From Mycobacterium sp. (lineage in GTDB: Bacteria > Actinomycetota > Actinomycetes > Mycobacteriales > Mycobacteriaceae), in NCBI RefSeq assembly GCF_019247635.1, contig NZ_JAFBAR010000025.1, forward strand, positions 1-39,035: a DNA stretch of 39,035 nt, in the 5' to 3' direction. Position 1 is the first letter of the stretch; every line of letters starts with the position of its first letter. Below are positions 25,338-32,459 of the stretch, piece after piece. The position numbers were made by a program, and so were the translations under genes. The notes under the pieces are model-generated. The model saw only the letters and a program-made list of their open reading frames with translations, was not told the DNA's origin and did no database searches.

Positions 25338-26042
25338 GTGTCTGGAAAATTGATCGTCTCGGTCTCGGGGATAGGGGAGCGCACCCTTGCCGGCGTCGAC
25401 GACTTCTGCGCGCAGATGGACGCGCGCTCAGTGCCGGTGTCGCTCCTGGTGGCGCCGCGTCTGTCCGGTGACTACCGGCTCGACCGCGATCCGCGCACCG
25501 TCGAGTGGCTGACCGACCGGCGGGCCCGGGGTGACGCGATCGTGCTGCACGGTTTTGACGACGCCGCCACCAAGAAGCGGCGCGGCGAATTCGCGATACT
25601 GCGCGCCCACGAGGCCAACCTGCGCCTGAAGGCGGCTGATCGAGTGCTCGAGCACCTCGGGCTGCGTACCCGGCTGTTCGCGGCGCCGGGCTGGACCGTT
25701 TCGCCCGGTGCTGTTAAGGCACTGCCCAACAACGGGTTTCGGTTGCTGGCCGATCTGCATGGCATCACCGACCTGGTCCGGCATTCCACCGTCCGGACCA
25801 GGGTGCTCGGTATCGGCGAAGGTTTCCTGACGGAGCCGTGGTGGTGCCGCATGGTGGTGCTGTCGGCCGACCGGATCGCCCGTCGCGACGGCATCGTGCG
25901 CATCGCTGTCGCCGGACGGCAGTTGCGCAAGCCGGGACCGTTGCAGGCGGTGCTGGACGCCGTTGACCTGGCTTCCATGCACGGTTGCACGCCGACGGTG
26001 TATCGGTGGCGGCCGGACAGGGCCGTTCTCGACGCTGCCTGA
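25338..26042 (+). CDS. DUF2334-type polysaccharide deacetylase-like protein (Rv0784-type)
   Basis: 234 aa, GTG start. The N-terminal strand KLIVSVSGI, the acidic pair in GVDDF (residues 21-22), HGFDD (71-75) and LFAAPGW (about 112-118) follow the order of motifs of DUF2334, a divergent branch of the NodB-like carbohydrate deacetylases. The usual NodB metal triad (D-H-H) is only partly recognisable, so activity is uncertain. No signal peptide is seen. The 36-bp gap to the FAD dehydrogenase contains a separate -10-like hexamer. The 148 bp before this gene show no strong promoter or palindrome. Confidence 0.82.
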   Translation: MSGKLIVSVSGIGERTLAGVDDFCAQMDARSVPVSLLVAPRLSGDYRLDRDPRTVEWLTDRRARGDAIVLHGFDDAATKKRRGEFAILRAHEANLRLKAADRVLEHLGLRTRLFAAPGWTVSPGAVKALPNNGFRLLADLHGITDLVRHSTVRTRVLGIGEGFLTEPWWCRMVVLSADRIARRDGIVRIAVAGRQLRKPGPLQAVLDAVDLASMHGCTPTVYRWRPDRAVLDAA

Positions 26043-26064
26043 CCACCCGCCGTCCGGGGCCCCC

Positions 26065-26070
26065 TACGCT
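26065..26070 (+). promoter_or_regulatory. -10 hexamer of the FAD dehydrogenase (TACGCT)
   Basis: TANNNT hexamer eight bases before ATG 26079, in the 36-bp gap after the DUF2334 gene; suggests an internal leaderless promoter. Confidence 0.45.
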
Positions 26071-26078
26071 GTTATGGC

Positions 26079-27746
26079 ATGAGCGATTCTTCGGCCGCGG
26101 ATTTCGAGGCTGACGCGATCATCGTCGGAGCGGGGTTGGCCGGCCTGGTCGCCGCCTGCGAGCTGGTGGACCGCGGCAAGCGGGTGCTGCTCGTCGAACA
26201 AGAGAACAGCGCCAATCTCGGTGGCCAGGCATTCTGGTCGTTCGGTGGGCTCTTTTTTGTCGACAGTCCCGAACAGCGCCGTATGGGCATCCACGACAGC
26301 CACGAACTCGCCCTGCAGGATTGGCTGGGGACGGCCGCGTTCGATCGGCCCGAGGATTACTGGCCGCGCCAATGGGCACATGCTTACGTCGATTTTGCCG
26401 CCGGCGAAAAGCGCAGCTGGCTGCGTGCCCGCGGGCTGAAGCTATTTCCGTTGGTGGGTTGGGCCGAACGCGGCGGCTACACCGCCCAAGGCCATGGCAA
26501 TTCGGTGCCCCGCTTTCACATCACCTGGGGCACCGGACCCGCCCTGGTCGACATCTTCGCGCGCCAGCTACGGGACCGCTCGTCGGTGCGCTTCGCGCAC
26601 CGGCACCGGGTGGACGAGCTGATCGTCGAAGGTGATGTGGTAATCGGCGTGCGAGGTACTGTGCTGGAGCCGTCGGCGGCACCGCGCGGTGTGGTGTCGT
26701 CACGAAATACGGTGGGGCAATTCGAGTTTCGTGCATCTGCGGTGATCGTGACCAGTGGCGGCATCGGTGGCAATCACGACCTGGTGCGCAAGAACTGGCC
26801 CACGCGGATGGGCCCTGTGCCGGGGCAATTGCTGAGCGGGGTGCCGGCCCATGTCGACGGCAGGATGATCGAGATTTCCCAACGCGTGGGTGCGCGGGTA
26901 ATCAACCCGGACCGCATGTGGCACTACACGGAAGGGATCACCAACTACGATCCGATCTGGCCGCTACACGGAATCCGGATCATTCCCGGCCCGTCGTCGC
27001 TGTGGCTGGATGCCACCGGCAAGCGCTTGCCAGTACCGCTGTTCCCGGGCTTCGACACGCTGGGCACCCTGGAGTACATCACCAAGTCCGGGTCCGACTA
27101 CACCTGGTTTGTGTTGAACGCCAAGATCATCGAGAAGGAATTCGCACTCTCCGGTCAGGAGCAGAACCCCGACCTGACCGGACAGAGCATTCGCCAATTA
27201 CTGCGCAACCGGGCGAGTTCGGGACCGCCGGGACCGGTACAGGCCTTCGTCGACCGCGGTGTCGACTTCGTCAGCGCAGATTCGTTGCGCGAGTTGGTCA
27301 CTGCCATGAACAAGGTTCCCGACGTGCTGCCCCTCGACTTCGCGACGGTGGAGGCCGAGGTGACCGCGCGCGATCGCGAAGTGGCCAACAAGTTCACCAA
27401 AGATGGTCAGATCACCGCGATCCGCGCTGCCCGGGGCTACCTGGGCGACCGGCTGGGCCGGGTGGTGGCGCCGCACCGCCTGGCCGATCCGAAGGCCGGT
27501 CCGATGATTGCGGTCAAGCTGCATATCCTGACCCGAAAGACGTTGGGCGGCATAGAGACTGACCTCGCGGGACGCGTGCTGAAGGCAGACGGCATCCCGC
27601 TTAACGGACTGTATGCGGCCGGCGAGGTGGCGGGATTCGGCGGTGGCGGTGTACACGGTTACCGCGCCTTGGAGGGCACGTTCCTGGGTGGCTGCATCTT
27701 CTCCGGCCGGGCCGCCGGCCGCGGGGCCGCCGACGACATCACCTAG
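26079..27746 (+). CDS. FAD-binding dehydrogenase, KstD/fumarate-reductase flavoprotein family
   Basis: 555 aa (Rv0785-type). The FAD dinucleotide site is IIVGAGLAGLVAACEL followed by the acidic strand end VLLVEQE (about residues 15-41). The middle holds the substrate-capping domain; the C-terminal FAD-closing segment is GLYAAGEVAGFGGGGVHGYRALEGTFLGG. The family contains 3-ketosteroid dehydrogenases and fumarate reductases; Rv0785 homologues are usually annotated only as FAD-binding dehydrogenase. The C terminus lacks the Tyr/Gly set I would need to call a true KstD. Convergent with the metallo-beta-lactamase-like gene across a long hairpin. Confidence 0.92.
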   Translation: MSDSSAADFEADAIIVGAGLAGLVAACELVDRGKRVLLVEQENSANLGGQAFWSFGGLFFVDSPEQRRMGIHDSHELALQDWLGTAAFDRPEDYWPRQWAHAYVDFAAGEKRSWLRARGLKLFPLVGWAERGGYTAQGHGNSVPRFHITWGTGPALVDIFARQLRDRSSVRFAHRHRVDELIVEGDVVIGVRGTVLEPSAAPRGVVSSRNTVGQFEFRASAVIVTSGGIGGNHDLVRKNWPTRMGPVPGQLLSGVPAHVDGRMIEISQRVGARVINPDRMWHYTEGITNYDPIWPLHGIRIIPGPSSLWLDATGKRLPVPLFPGFDTLGTLEYITKSGSDYTWFVLNAKIIEKEFALSGQEQNPDLTGQSIRQLLRNRASSGPPGPVQAFVDRGVDFVSADSLRELVTAMNKVPDVLPLDFATVEAEVTARDREVANKFTKDGQITAIRAARGYLGDRLGRVVAPHRLADPKAGPMIAVKLHILTRKTLGGIETDLAGRVLKADGIPLNGLYAAGEVAGFGGGGVHGYRALEGTFLGGCIFSGRAAGRGAADDIT

Positions 27747-27753
27747 GTGTGGC

Positions 27754-27811
27754 CGAGCAGACGCAAAAGCACCCATTTCGTGCCGAAATGAGGTGCTTTT
27801 GCGTCTGCTCG
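27754..27811. terminator. Near-perfect 58-nt hairpin, probable bidirectional terminator and dispersed palindrome
   Basis: Arms of 20 bp (27754-27773 and 27792-27811, left arm CGAGCAGACGCAAAAGCACC) pair perfectly. Inside them CATTTCG and CGAAATG (27774-27780, 27784-27790) pair around a TGC loop, with one bulged A at 27791. It lies between convergent stop codons. I recall very similar GAGCAGACGCAAAA palindromes at many convergent junctions in mycobacterial genomes, so it is probably a copy of a dispersed element. Confidence 0.85.
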
Positions 27812-27828
27812 CCGCCGGAAAGGGTGCG

Positions 27829-28467
27829 CTAGAACGTGACCGCGCTTTCTTCGGGGAGTACCTGGAAGTCGGTGCTGGTCATCTCGGTCAGCCGCCCGTA
27901 GTAGATGCCCCTGGCCTCGGGCGCCACGATCCCCTGATGAATGGGCACCGCGCGCGCCGGGGCCACCGCTCGCAAGTAGTCAACGGCCTCCGAGATTTTC
28001 ATCCACGGAGCCGCCGCCGGCGTGGCCAGGACGTCCACCGGCTCGTCGGGGACGAACAGAGCGTCGCCCGGATGCATCAGCCTGGCCCGGTGGTCGCCGT
28101 CGTCCACCAGATACGAAATGTTGTCGATCACCGGTATTTCCGGATGGATAACCGCGTGCCGGCCCCCCAGGGCGCGGATGGTGAGCTTCCCGACCGTCAG
28201 CTCGTCACCGACGTGCACCGCCTGGCACGGCGGGCCCAGCTGCGCGGCCGTTTGCGGGTCGGCGTACAGCGCGGCGTCCGGGTTTGCATGGATCAGTGCC
28301 GGCAGGCGCGCCGCGTCCACGTGGTCCGGGTGCTGGTGGGTGATCACGATCGCGGACAGGCCGGTAATGCCCTCGAACCCGTGCGCGAACGTCCCGGGGT
28401 CGAAGAGCAGGCTGGTTTGGCCGAACTCAGCGAGTAAGCACGAATGGCCGAAATGCGCGAGTTGCAT
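27829..28467 (-). CDS. Metallo-beta-lactamase-fold hydrolase (Rv0786c-type)
   Basis: 212 aa. The metal-binding motif THQHPDHVD gives His44, His46, Asp48 and His49; further ligands are probably in GGRHAVIH, LMHPGDALF and PIHQG. The N terminus MQLAHFGHSCLL is typical of the UPF0173/UlaG-like branch. The frame is open further upstream, but ATG 28467 places the first strand at the N terminus as in relatives. A cytoplasmic hydrolase is predicted; substrate unknown. Divergent from the fatty-acyl-AMP ligase gene. Confidence 0.9.
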   Translation of the reverse strand: MQLAHFGHSCLLAEFGQTSLLFDPGTFAHGFEGITGLSAIVITHQHPDHVDAARLPALIHANPDAALYADPQTAAQLGPPCQAVHVGDELTVGKLTIRALGGRHAVIHPEIPVIDNISYLVDDGDHRARLMHPGDALFVPDEPVDVLATPAAAPWMKISEAVDYLRAVAPARAVPIHQGIVAPEARGIYYGRLTEMTSTDFQVLPEESAVTF

Positions 28468-28561
28468 GCCCACGATTGTGCCCGGACGTGGGTACTCTGA
28501 ACCGCGTGCCAATCCGGCCGAAGCGCGCCTTAATGTGATGTCGACCACTTCGTGGCGAAAC

Positions 28562-28577
28562 TGTGACGACCGTCACA
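28562..28577 (+). promoter_or_regulatory. Perfect CRP-type box (TGTGA-N6-TCACA)
   Basis: TGTGA at 28562-28566 and TCACA at 28573-28577, with the palindrome extended by one G:C pair on each side. This equals the consensus CRP site, also used by the mycobacterial cAMP receptor protein (Rv3676). Its centre (28569/28570) is about 55 bases upstream of the predicted transcription start at 28625, a position compatible with class I-type activation of the ligase gene. Confidence 0.7.
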
Positions 28578-28611
28578 CCAACCTGATGCGCGGAAAAATA
28601 AGAGCGGCTTT

Positions 28612-28617
28612 TATTCT
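28612..28617 (+). promoter_or_regulatory. -10 hexamer of the fatty-acyl-AMP ligase (TATTCT)
   Basis: TANNNT hexamer seven bases before ATG 28625. It supports that start over the in-frame ATG at 28586 and predicts a leaderless mRNA. Confidence 0.5.
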
Positions 28618-28624
28618 TTTGCGC

Positions 28625-30484
28625 ATGGGTCAGGTACCCCCGTCAACTAGCGCCGCTGAGGCGGCAGTGGCCGACATAAATGACTATGTGCTGGCCGACG
28701 GCACCATCGCGTTACCGGACGGCGTGACGCTGACTTCGTTTTTCGCCCAGAACACCGCCGCGTTCGGTGACCGTCTGTCATACCGCTTCATCGACTACGC
28801 AAAAGACCAGGACGGCCGTGTCGTCGACCTCACCTGGAAGGGACTGTGGACGCTGGTCCGCGCGATCGGCGCCCGCCTCCAGCAGGTCACGCAACCGGGC
28901 GATCGGGTGGCTATCGTCGCGCCCCAGGGGGTCGAGTACATCGCGGCCTTCTTCGGCGCCGTACATGCGGGAAGAATCGCCATCCCGTTGTTTGCCCCAA
29001 CGCTGTCCGGCCACGCCGAAAGGCTGTCGGCGGTACTGGCCGATGCCCGGCCCGTCGCACTGCTCACTACCACCGCGGCCGCCGAGTCGGTCCGCGAGTT
29101 CGTGCGGACACTGCCAGCGGCCGGGCGGCCGCGCATGATTGCTGTCGACGCAATTCCCGAGACGCTGGCCGAGATGTTCAGCGATGTGGAGATCGAGACC
29201 GAGGACATTGCGTACCTGCAGTACACGTCGGGTTCAACGCGCACACCCGCCGGGGTGGAGATCACCCATCGTGCCGTCTGCACCAACGCGCTGCAGATGA
29301 TCCTGCGTGGCCGACTGGACCGGGGAATTCGCAGCGTGAGCTGGTTGCCGCTGTACCACGACATGGGATTGATCATGCTCATGTTCCCGGCGTTGTGCGG
29401 TGGCGGATACCTCACCCTGCTGGATCCGATGGCCTACCTGCGTCGGCCGTTCCGGTGGATCAAATGGCTGAGCACGGAATCCACCGCCGGGCGGACGTTT
29501 GCCGCCGCGCCGAACTTCGCCTTCGAGCTAACGGCCGAGCGAGGCCTCCCCCCCGACGGAGAGGCGATCGACCTGACAAACGTCGTGTGCCTGCTCAACG
29601 GCTCCGAACCCGTGACGATGTCGGCCATCGAGAAGTTCACCAACGCGTTCGCTCCCTACGGCCTGCCGGCGACGGCCGTCAAACCCTCCTATGGGATGGC
29701 AGAGGCGACGCTGGGGGTGGCCACCATCGAGCAGGATGCGGGAGCCAGCGCCGTATACCTCGATCGTGTTCAGCTCGCGGCGGGGCGCGCGGTGGTGGTC
29801 GCGCCGGATACCGAAGGCGCGGTTCCCTACGTCACCTGCGGCAAGCCGATCCAGGACCTCCGGGCGGTGATCACCAGCCCGGACGGAGCCGAGGTGCCGG
29901 ACGGTACCGTCGGGGAAATCTGGTTGCACGGCAACAACATCGGCCGCGGGTACTTCGGACGCGAGGAAGAGTCACAACGCACATTCGGCAACAAGCTGCA
30001 GTCCCGGCTCGAGACGGGCAGCCACGCCGAGGGCGCCCCAGACAACGGCTGCTGGCTGGCCACCGGTGATCTCGGGATATACCTCGACGGCCAGCTGTAC
30101 CTGACCGGACGGATCAAGGACCTCATCATCATCGACGGTCGTAACCACTACCCCCATGACATCGAGACCACCGTCAGTGAGGCATCGCCCGCCATCCGGA
30201 CCGGTTATGTCGCCGCGTTCTCCGTACCGGCCGAAGCGCTTGGCTTGCCGGACGGCGGTGCCGCGGAGCAACTCGTCGTGGTCGCCGAACGCGCCGCGGG
30301 TGTCGGGCGCGCGGATCCGGCCCCGGTCGTCGCGGTGGTCCGGGCAGCGATCTCACGCGAGCATCAGGTCCGGGTTGCCGACGTTCGGCTGGTTGCCGCG
30401 GGCACCATCCCCCGCACCACCAGCGGAAAACTCGCACGCAATGCCTGCCGTGCCGAGTACCTCGCCGGGGGATTGATGCGATAA
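28625..30484 (+). CDS. Fatty-acyl-AMP ligase, FadD32-like
   Basis: 619 aa. Adenylates long-chain fatty acids; FAALs normally pass the acyl-AMP to a polyketide synthase acyl carrier domain. Motifs: YTSGSTRTPAGVEITH (phosphate loop), SWLPLYHDMGLI, APNFAFELTAERG, YGMAEATL, TGDLG, GRIKDLIIIDGRNHYP (hinge), and IPRTTSGKLARNAC with the C-terminal lysine. Several stretches match my memory of M. tuberculosis FadD32 closely (GARLQQVTQPGDRVAI, GEIWLHGNNIG, FSVPA), more than FadD23-type ligases. No PKS, ACP or transporter gene is nearby, so it is an orphan paralogue; the true mycolate fadD32 lies beside pks13 elsewhere. I recall a different gene (Rv0787) at this place in M. tuberculosis. Confidence 0.92.
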   Translation: MGQVPPSTSAAEAAVADINDYVLADGTIALPDGVTLTSFFAQNTAAFGDRLSYRFIDYAKDQDGRVVDLTWKGLWTLVRAIGARLQQVTQPGDRVAIVAPQGVEYIAAFFGAVHAGRIAIPLFAPTLSGHAERLSAVLADARPVALLTTTAAAESVREFVRTLPAAGRPRMIAVDAIPETLAEMFSDVEIETEDIAYLQYTSGSTRTPAGVEITHRAVCTNALQMILRGRLDRGIRSVSWLPLYHDMGLIMLMFPALCGGGYLTLLDPMAYLRRPFRWIKWLSTESTAGRTFAAAPNFAFELTAERGLPPDGEAIDLTNVVCLLNGSEPVTMSAIEKFTNAFAPYGLPATAVKPSYGMAEATLGVATIEQDAGASAVYLDRVQLAAGRAVVVAPDTEGAVPYVTCGKPIQDLRAVITSPDGAEVPDGTVGEIWLHGNNIGRGYFGREEESQRTFGNKLQSRLETGSHAEGAPDNGCWLATGDLGIYLDGQLYLTGRIKDLIIIDGRNHYPHDIETTVSEASPAIRTGYVAAFSVPAEALGLPDGGAAEQLVVVAERAAGVGRADPAPVVAVVRAAISREHQVRVADVRLVAAGTIPRTTSGKLARNACRAEYLAGGLMR

Positions 30485-30534
30485 ACCGGGTCGTCGCCGG
30501 GTCGTCCTGAGGCTTGATGCGGCACTACCGCCGG

Positions 30535-30570
30535 TAGAGTTGGCGACGATCGGTCGGACCTGAGGAGGAG
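30535..30570 (+). promoter_or_regulatory. purSQ promoter hexamer and strong ribosome site
   Basis: TAGAGT (30535-30540) is a -10 candidate; GGAGGAG (30564-30570) lies three bases before GTG 30574. Unlike purD, purB and purC, purS thus has a short leader with a strong ribosome-binding site. Confidence 0.5.
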
Positions 30571-30573
30571 CGC

Positions 30574-30813
30574 GTGGCCCGGGTGTTCGTGCATGTCATG
30601 CCCAAAGCAGAGATTCTCGACCCGCAGGGCCAGGCGATCGTCGGCGCGCTGGGCCGGCTCGGACATCCAGGAATCTCAGATGTGCGTCAGGGCAAGAGGT
30701 TTGAGCTCGAAGTGGACGACACCGTTGATGACTCGCAGCTTGCCGAGATTGCGGAGTCGCTGCTGGCGAACACCGTGATCGAGGATTGGACGATCAGCAG
30801 GGAAGCGCAGTGA
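30574..30813 (+). CDS. purS: FGAM synthase subunit PurS
   Basis: Small dimerising subunit, 79 aa, of the three-part phosphoribosylformylglycinamidine synthase (PurS-PurQ-PurL). The sequence [21 protein letters not shown] followed by [15 protein letters not shown] is diagnostic of PurS. GTG start with GGAGGAG just upstream. The stop overlaps the purQ start as GTGA. PurL is not in the window. Confidence 0.96.
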   Translation: MARVFVHVMPKAEILDPQGQAIVGALGRLGHPGISDVRQGKRFELEVDDTVDDSQLAEIAESLLANTVIEDWTISREAQ

Positions 30814-31487
30814 CGACCCGCATCGGCGTCATCACCTTTCCCGGCAGTCTCGACGACGCGGACGCCGCGCGCGCGGTGCGGCGTGTCGGGGCGGAGGCGG
30901 TGAGCCTGTGGCATGCAGACGCCGACCTCAAGGGCGTCGATGCTGTGATCGTGCCCGGCGGATTTTCCTACGGCGACTACCTGCGGGCCGGGGCGATAGC
31001 CAGGTTCGCCCCGGTGATGGGCGAAGTGGTCGCCGCCGCGAGCCGCGGCCTGCCGATATTGGGGATTTGCAACGGATTTCAGGTGCTCTGCGAGACCAGG
31101 CTGCTACCCGGCGCCCTGACCCGCAACGGGGGTCTGCACTTCGTCTGTCGCGATGTGTGGTTACGGGTGGCGTCCAACTCGACCGCGTGGACAACGCGCT
31201 TCGAGCCCGACGCCGACCTGCTGGTACCGCTGAAATCCGGTGAGGGCCGCTACGTTGCCGCCAAGGAAGTGCTCGACGAACTGGAGGGGGAAGGCCGAGT
31301 GGTATTCCGCTACCACGACAATCCCAACGGCTCGCAGCGTGACATCGCCGGCATAAGCTCGGCCAACGGCCGTGTCGTCGGGCTGATGCCGCATCCCGAG
31401 CATGCCATCGAAGCGTTGACGGGCCCCTCCGACGACGGTCTCGGGCTGTTCTATTCGGCGCTGGACGCCGTCCTAACGCACAGCTGA
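30810..31487 (+). CDS. purQ: FGAM synthase glutaminase subunit PurQ
   Basis: Class I glutamine amidotransferase subunit, 225 aa, supplying ammonia to PurL for conversion of FGAR to FGAM. Nucleophile Cys87 in LGICNGFQ; His and Glu of the triad in MPHPEHAIE. The N terminus [12 protein letters not shown] is typical. GTG 30810 is chosen because it overlaps the purS stop (GTGA) and matches family length; an upstream in-frame start would add eight residues lying inside purS. Confidence 0.97.
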   Translation: MTTRIGVITFPGSLDDADAARAVRRVGAEAVSLWHADADLKGVDAVIVPGGFSYGDYLRAGAIARFAPVMGEVVAAASRGLPILGICNGFQVLCETRLLPGALTRNGGLHFVCRDVWLRVASNSTAWTTRFEPDADLLVPLKSGEGRYVAAKEVLDELEGEGRVVFRYHDNPNGSQRDIAGISSANGRVVGLMPHPEHAIEALTGPSDDGLGLFYSALDAVLTHS

Positions 31488-31518
31488 AAGCACTTATCCC
31501 CTAGGGGTTTTGGCAAAC

Positions 31519-32322
31519 TCAGCCCAGAATGGGGAGGCGACGTTTGCTGGCCAGGCGCTTGAGTGCGCTCTGCATCACCGAGCGCACATGGGCATCGACT
31601 TCCGCGATGTCGGGATGCTCGCCGAACGTCGCGGCGACGTCGATCGGCTCGAGCACCTCGGTGACGATCTTGGCCGGCAGCGGAAGGTTCGGCGGGAAGA
31701 TCACACTGAAGCCGAACGGGAACCCGAAGCTGATCGGCAGAATGTCCATCCGCGCCCTGGTCAGCCCCAGCCTGCGGGCCAGCCAGTTGCCGCGGGTCAG
31801 AAAGAGCTGAGTCTCCTGGGCCCCGATCGACACGGTGGGCACGATCGGCACGCCGGCTTGGATGGCGGTGCGGACGTAGCCGGTGCGACCGTTGAAGTCG
31901 ACGGTGTTGGCGGTCAGCGTGGGACGGTACGAGTCGTAGTCGCCGCCGGGGAACACCAGCACCACGGCACCCGAATGCAGCGCTTGGGCCGCGTTTTCCC
32001 GACTGGCACCGATGACGCCGAGGCGGTGCAGCCAGCCGTTCAACGGCCCCATGAACACGCCGTCGTGAGCCAAGGTGTAGACGGGGCGGTCGTAACCGAA
32101 GGCGTCATAGAAGGCCACCGAGAAGATCAATACGTCCGGGGTGAAGATCCCGCCGGAGTGGTTGGACACCACCAGCGCCCCACCCACTTGCGGGACGTTG
32201 TGCAGGTTTCGTACCTCAGCGCGGAACCAGCGGTTGACCACCGGCCCCACCGCGTTCTTGACCTGCTCGGTGAAAGCCGGATCCCACTTGGTCATCTCCG
32301 GCTGCGCCGCGTCACCCGCCAT
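31519..32322 (-). CDS. PlsC-like lysophospholipid/glycerolipid acyltransferase
   Basis: 267 aa. The acyltransferase motif I region reads SNHSGGIFTPD (His55, Asp63): the spacing is H-x7-D rather than the classical H-x4-D, a variation I associate with the HSGG subgroup. Motif III is VFPGGDYD (FPEG-like, about 124-130), and VPIVPTVSIG matches motif IV. Predicted to transfer an acyl group from acyl-CoA or ACP to a lipid at the inner membrane face. A GAAGGG ribosome site precedes ATG 32322. Divergent from an epimerase gene across a TACA-NN-TGTA palindrome. Not recalled at this locus in M. tuberculosis. Confidence 0.88.
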   Translation of the reverse strand: MAGDAAQPEMTKWDPAFTEQVKNAVGPVVNRWFRAEVRNLHNVPQVGGALVVSNHSGGIFTPDVLIFSVAFYDAFGYDRPVYTLAHDGVFMGPLNGWLHRLGVIGASRENAAQALHSGAVVLVFPGGDYDSYRPTLTANTVDFNGRTGYVRTAIQAGVPIVPTVSIGAQETQLFLTRGNWLARRLGLTRARMDILPISFGFPFGFSVIFPPNLPLPAKIVTEVLEPIDVAATFGEHPDIAEVDAHVRSVMQSALKRLASKRRLPILG

Positions 32323-32363
32323 GGCTAGCCCTTCATGCTGTGGTGTGATGTCGGCCTCATTGC

Positions 32364-32379
32364 CTCTACATCTGTAGAG
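32364..32379. promoter_or_regulatory. CTCTACA-TC-TGTAGAG palindrome, BlaI-type operator candidate
   Basis: Perfect 7-bp arms with a 2-bp centre. The core TACA-NN-TGTA is the signature of BlaI/MecI repressor operators, including the site recalled for mycobacterial BlaI (Rv1846c). It lies seven bases upstream of a TACTCT hexamer (32387-32392), overlapping the -35 position of a plus-strand promoter. No BlaI gene is in the window. Confidence 0.55.
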
Positions 32380-32459
32380 AAGATGCTACTCTCGGATAAA
32401 GAGAATGTCATATCCACTTTTGCCTAACCATCGGCCCAAGTGTGAATCCGGGAGTGAAA

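Noticed and set aside
28586..28624. Upstream ATG (28586) for the fatty-acyl-AMP ligase
   Set aside because: It lies upstream of the -10 hexamer and close to the CRP box, and adds residues not typical of FAALs.
31498..31507. CCCCTAGGGG palindrome after purQ followed by TTTT
   Set aside because: A 10-bp palindrome with no loop makes a very weak hairpin; not enough to call a terminator.
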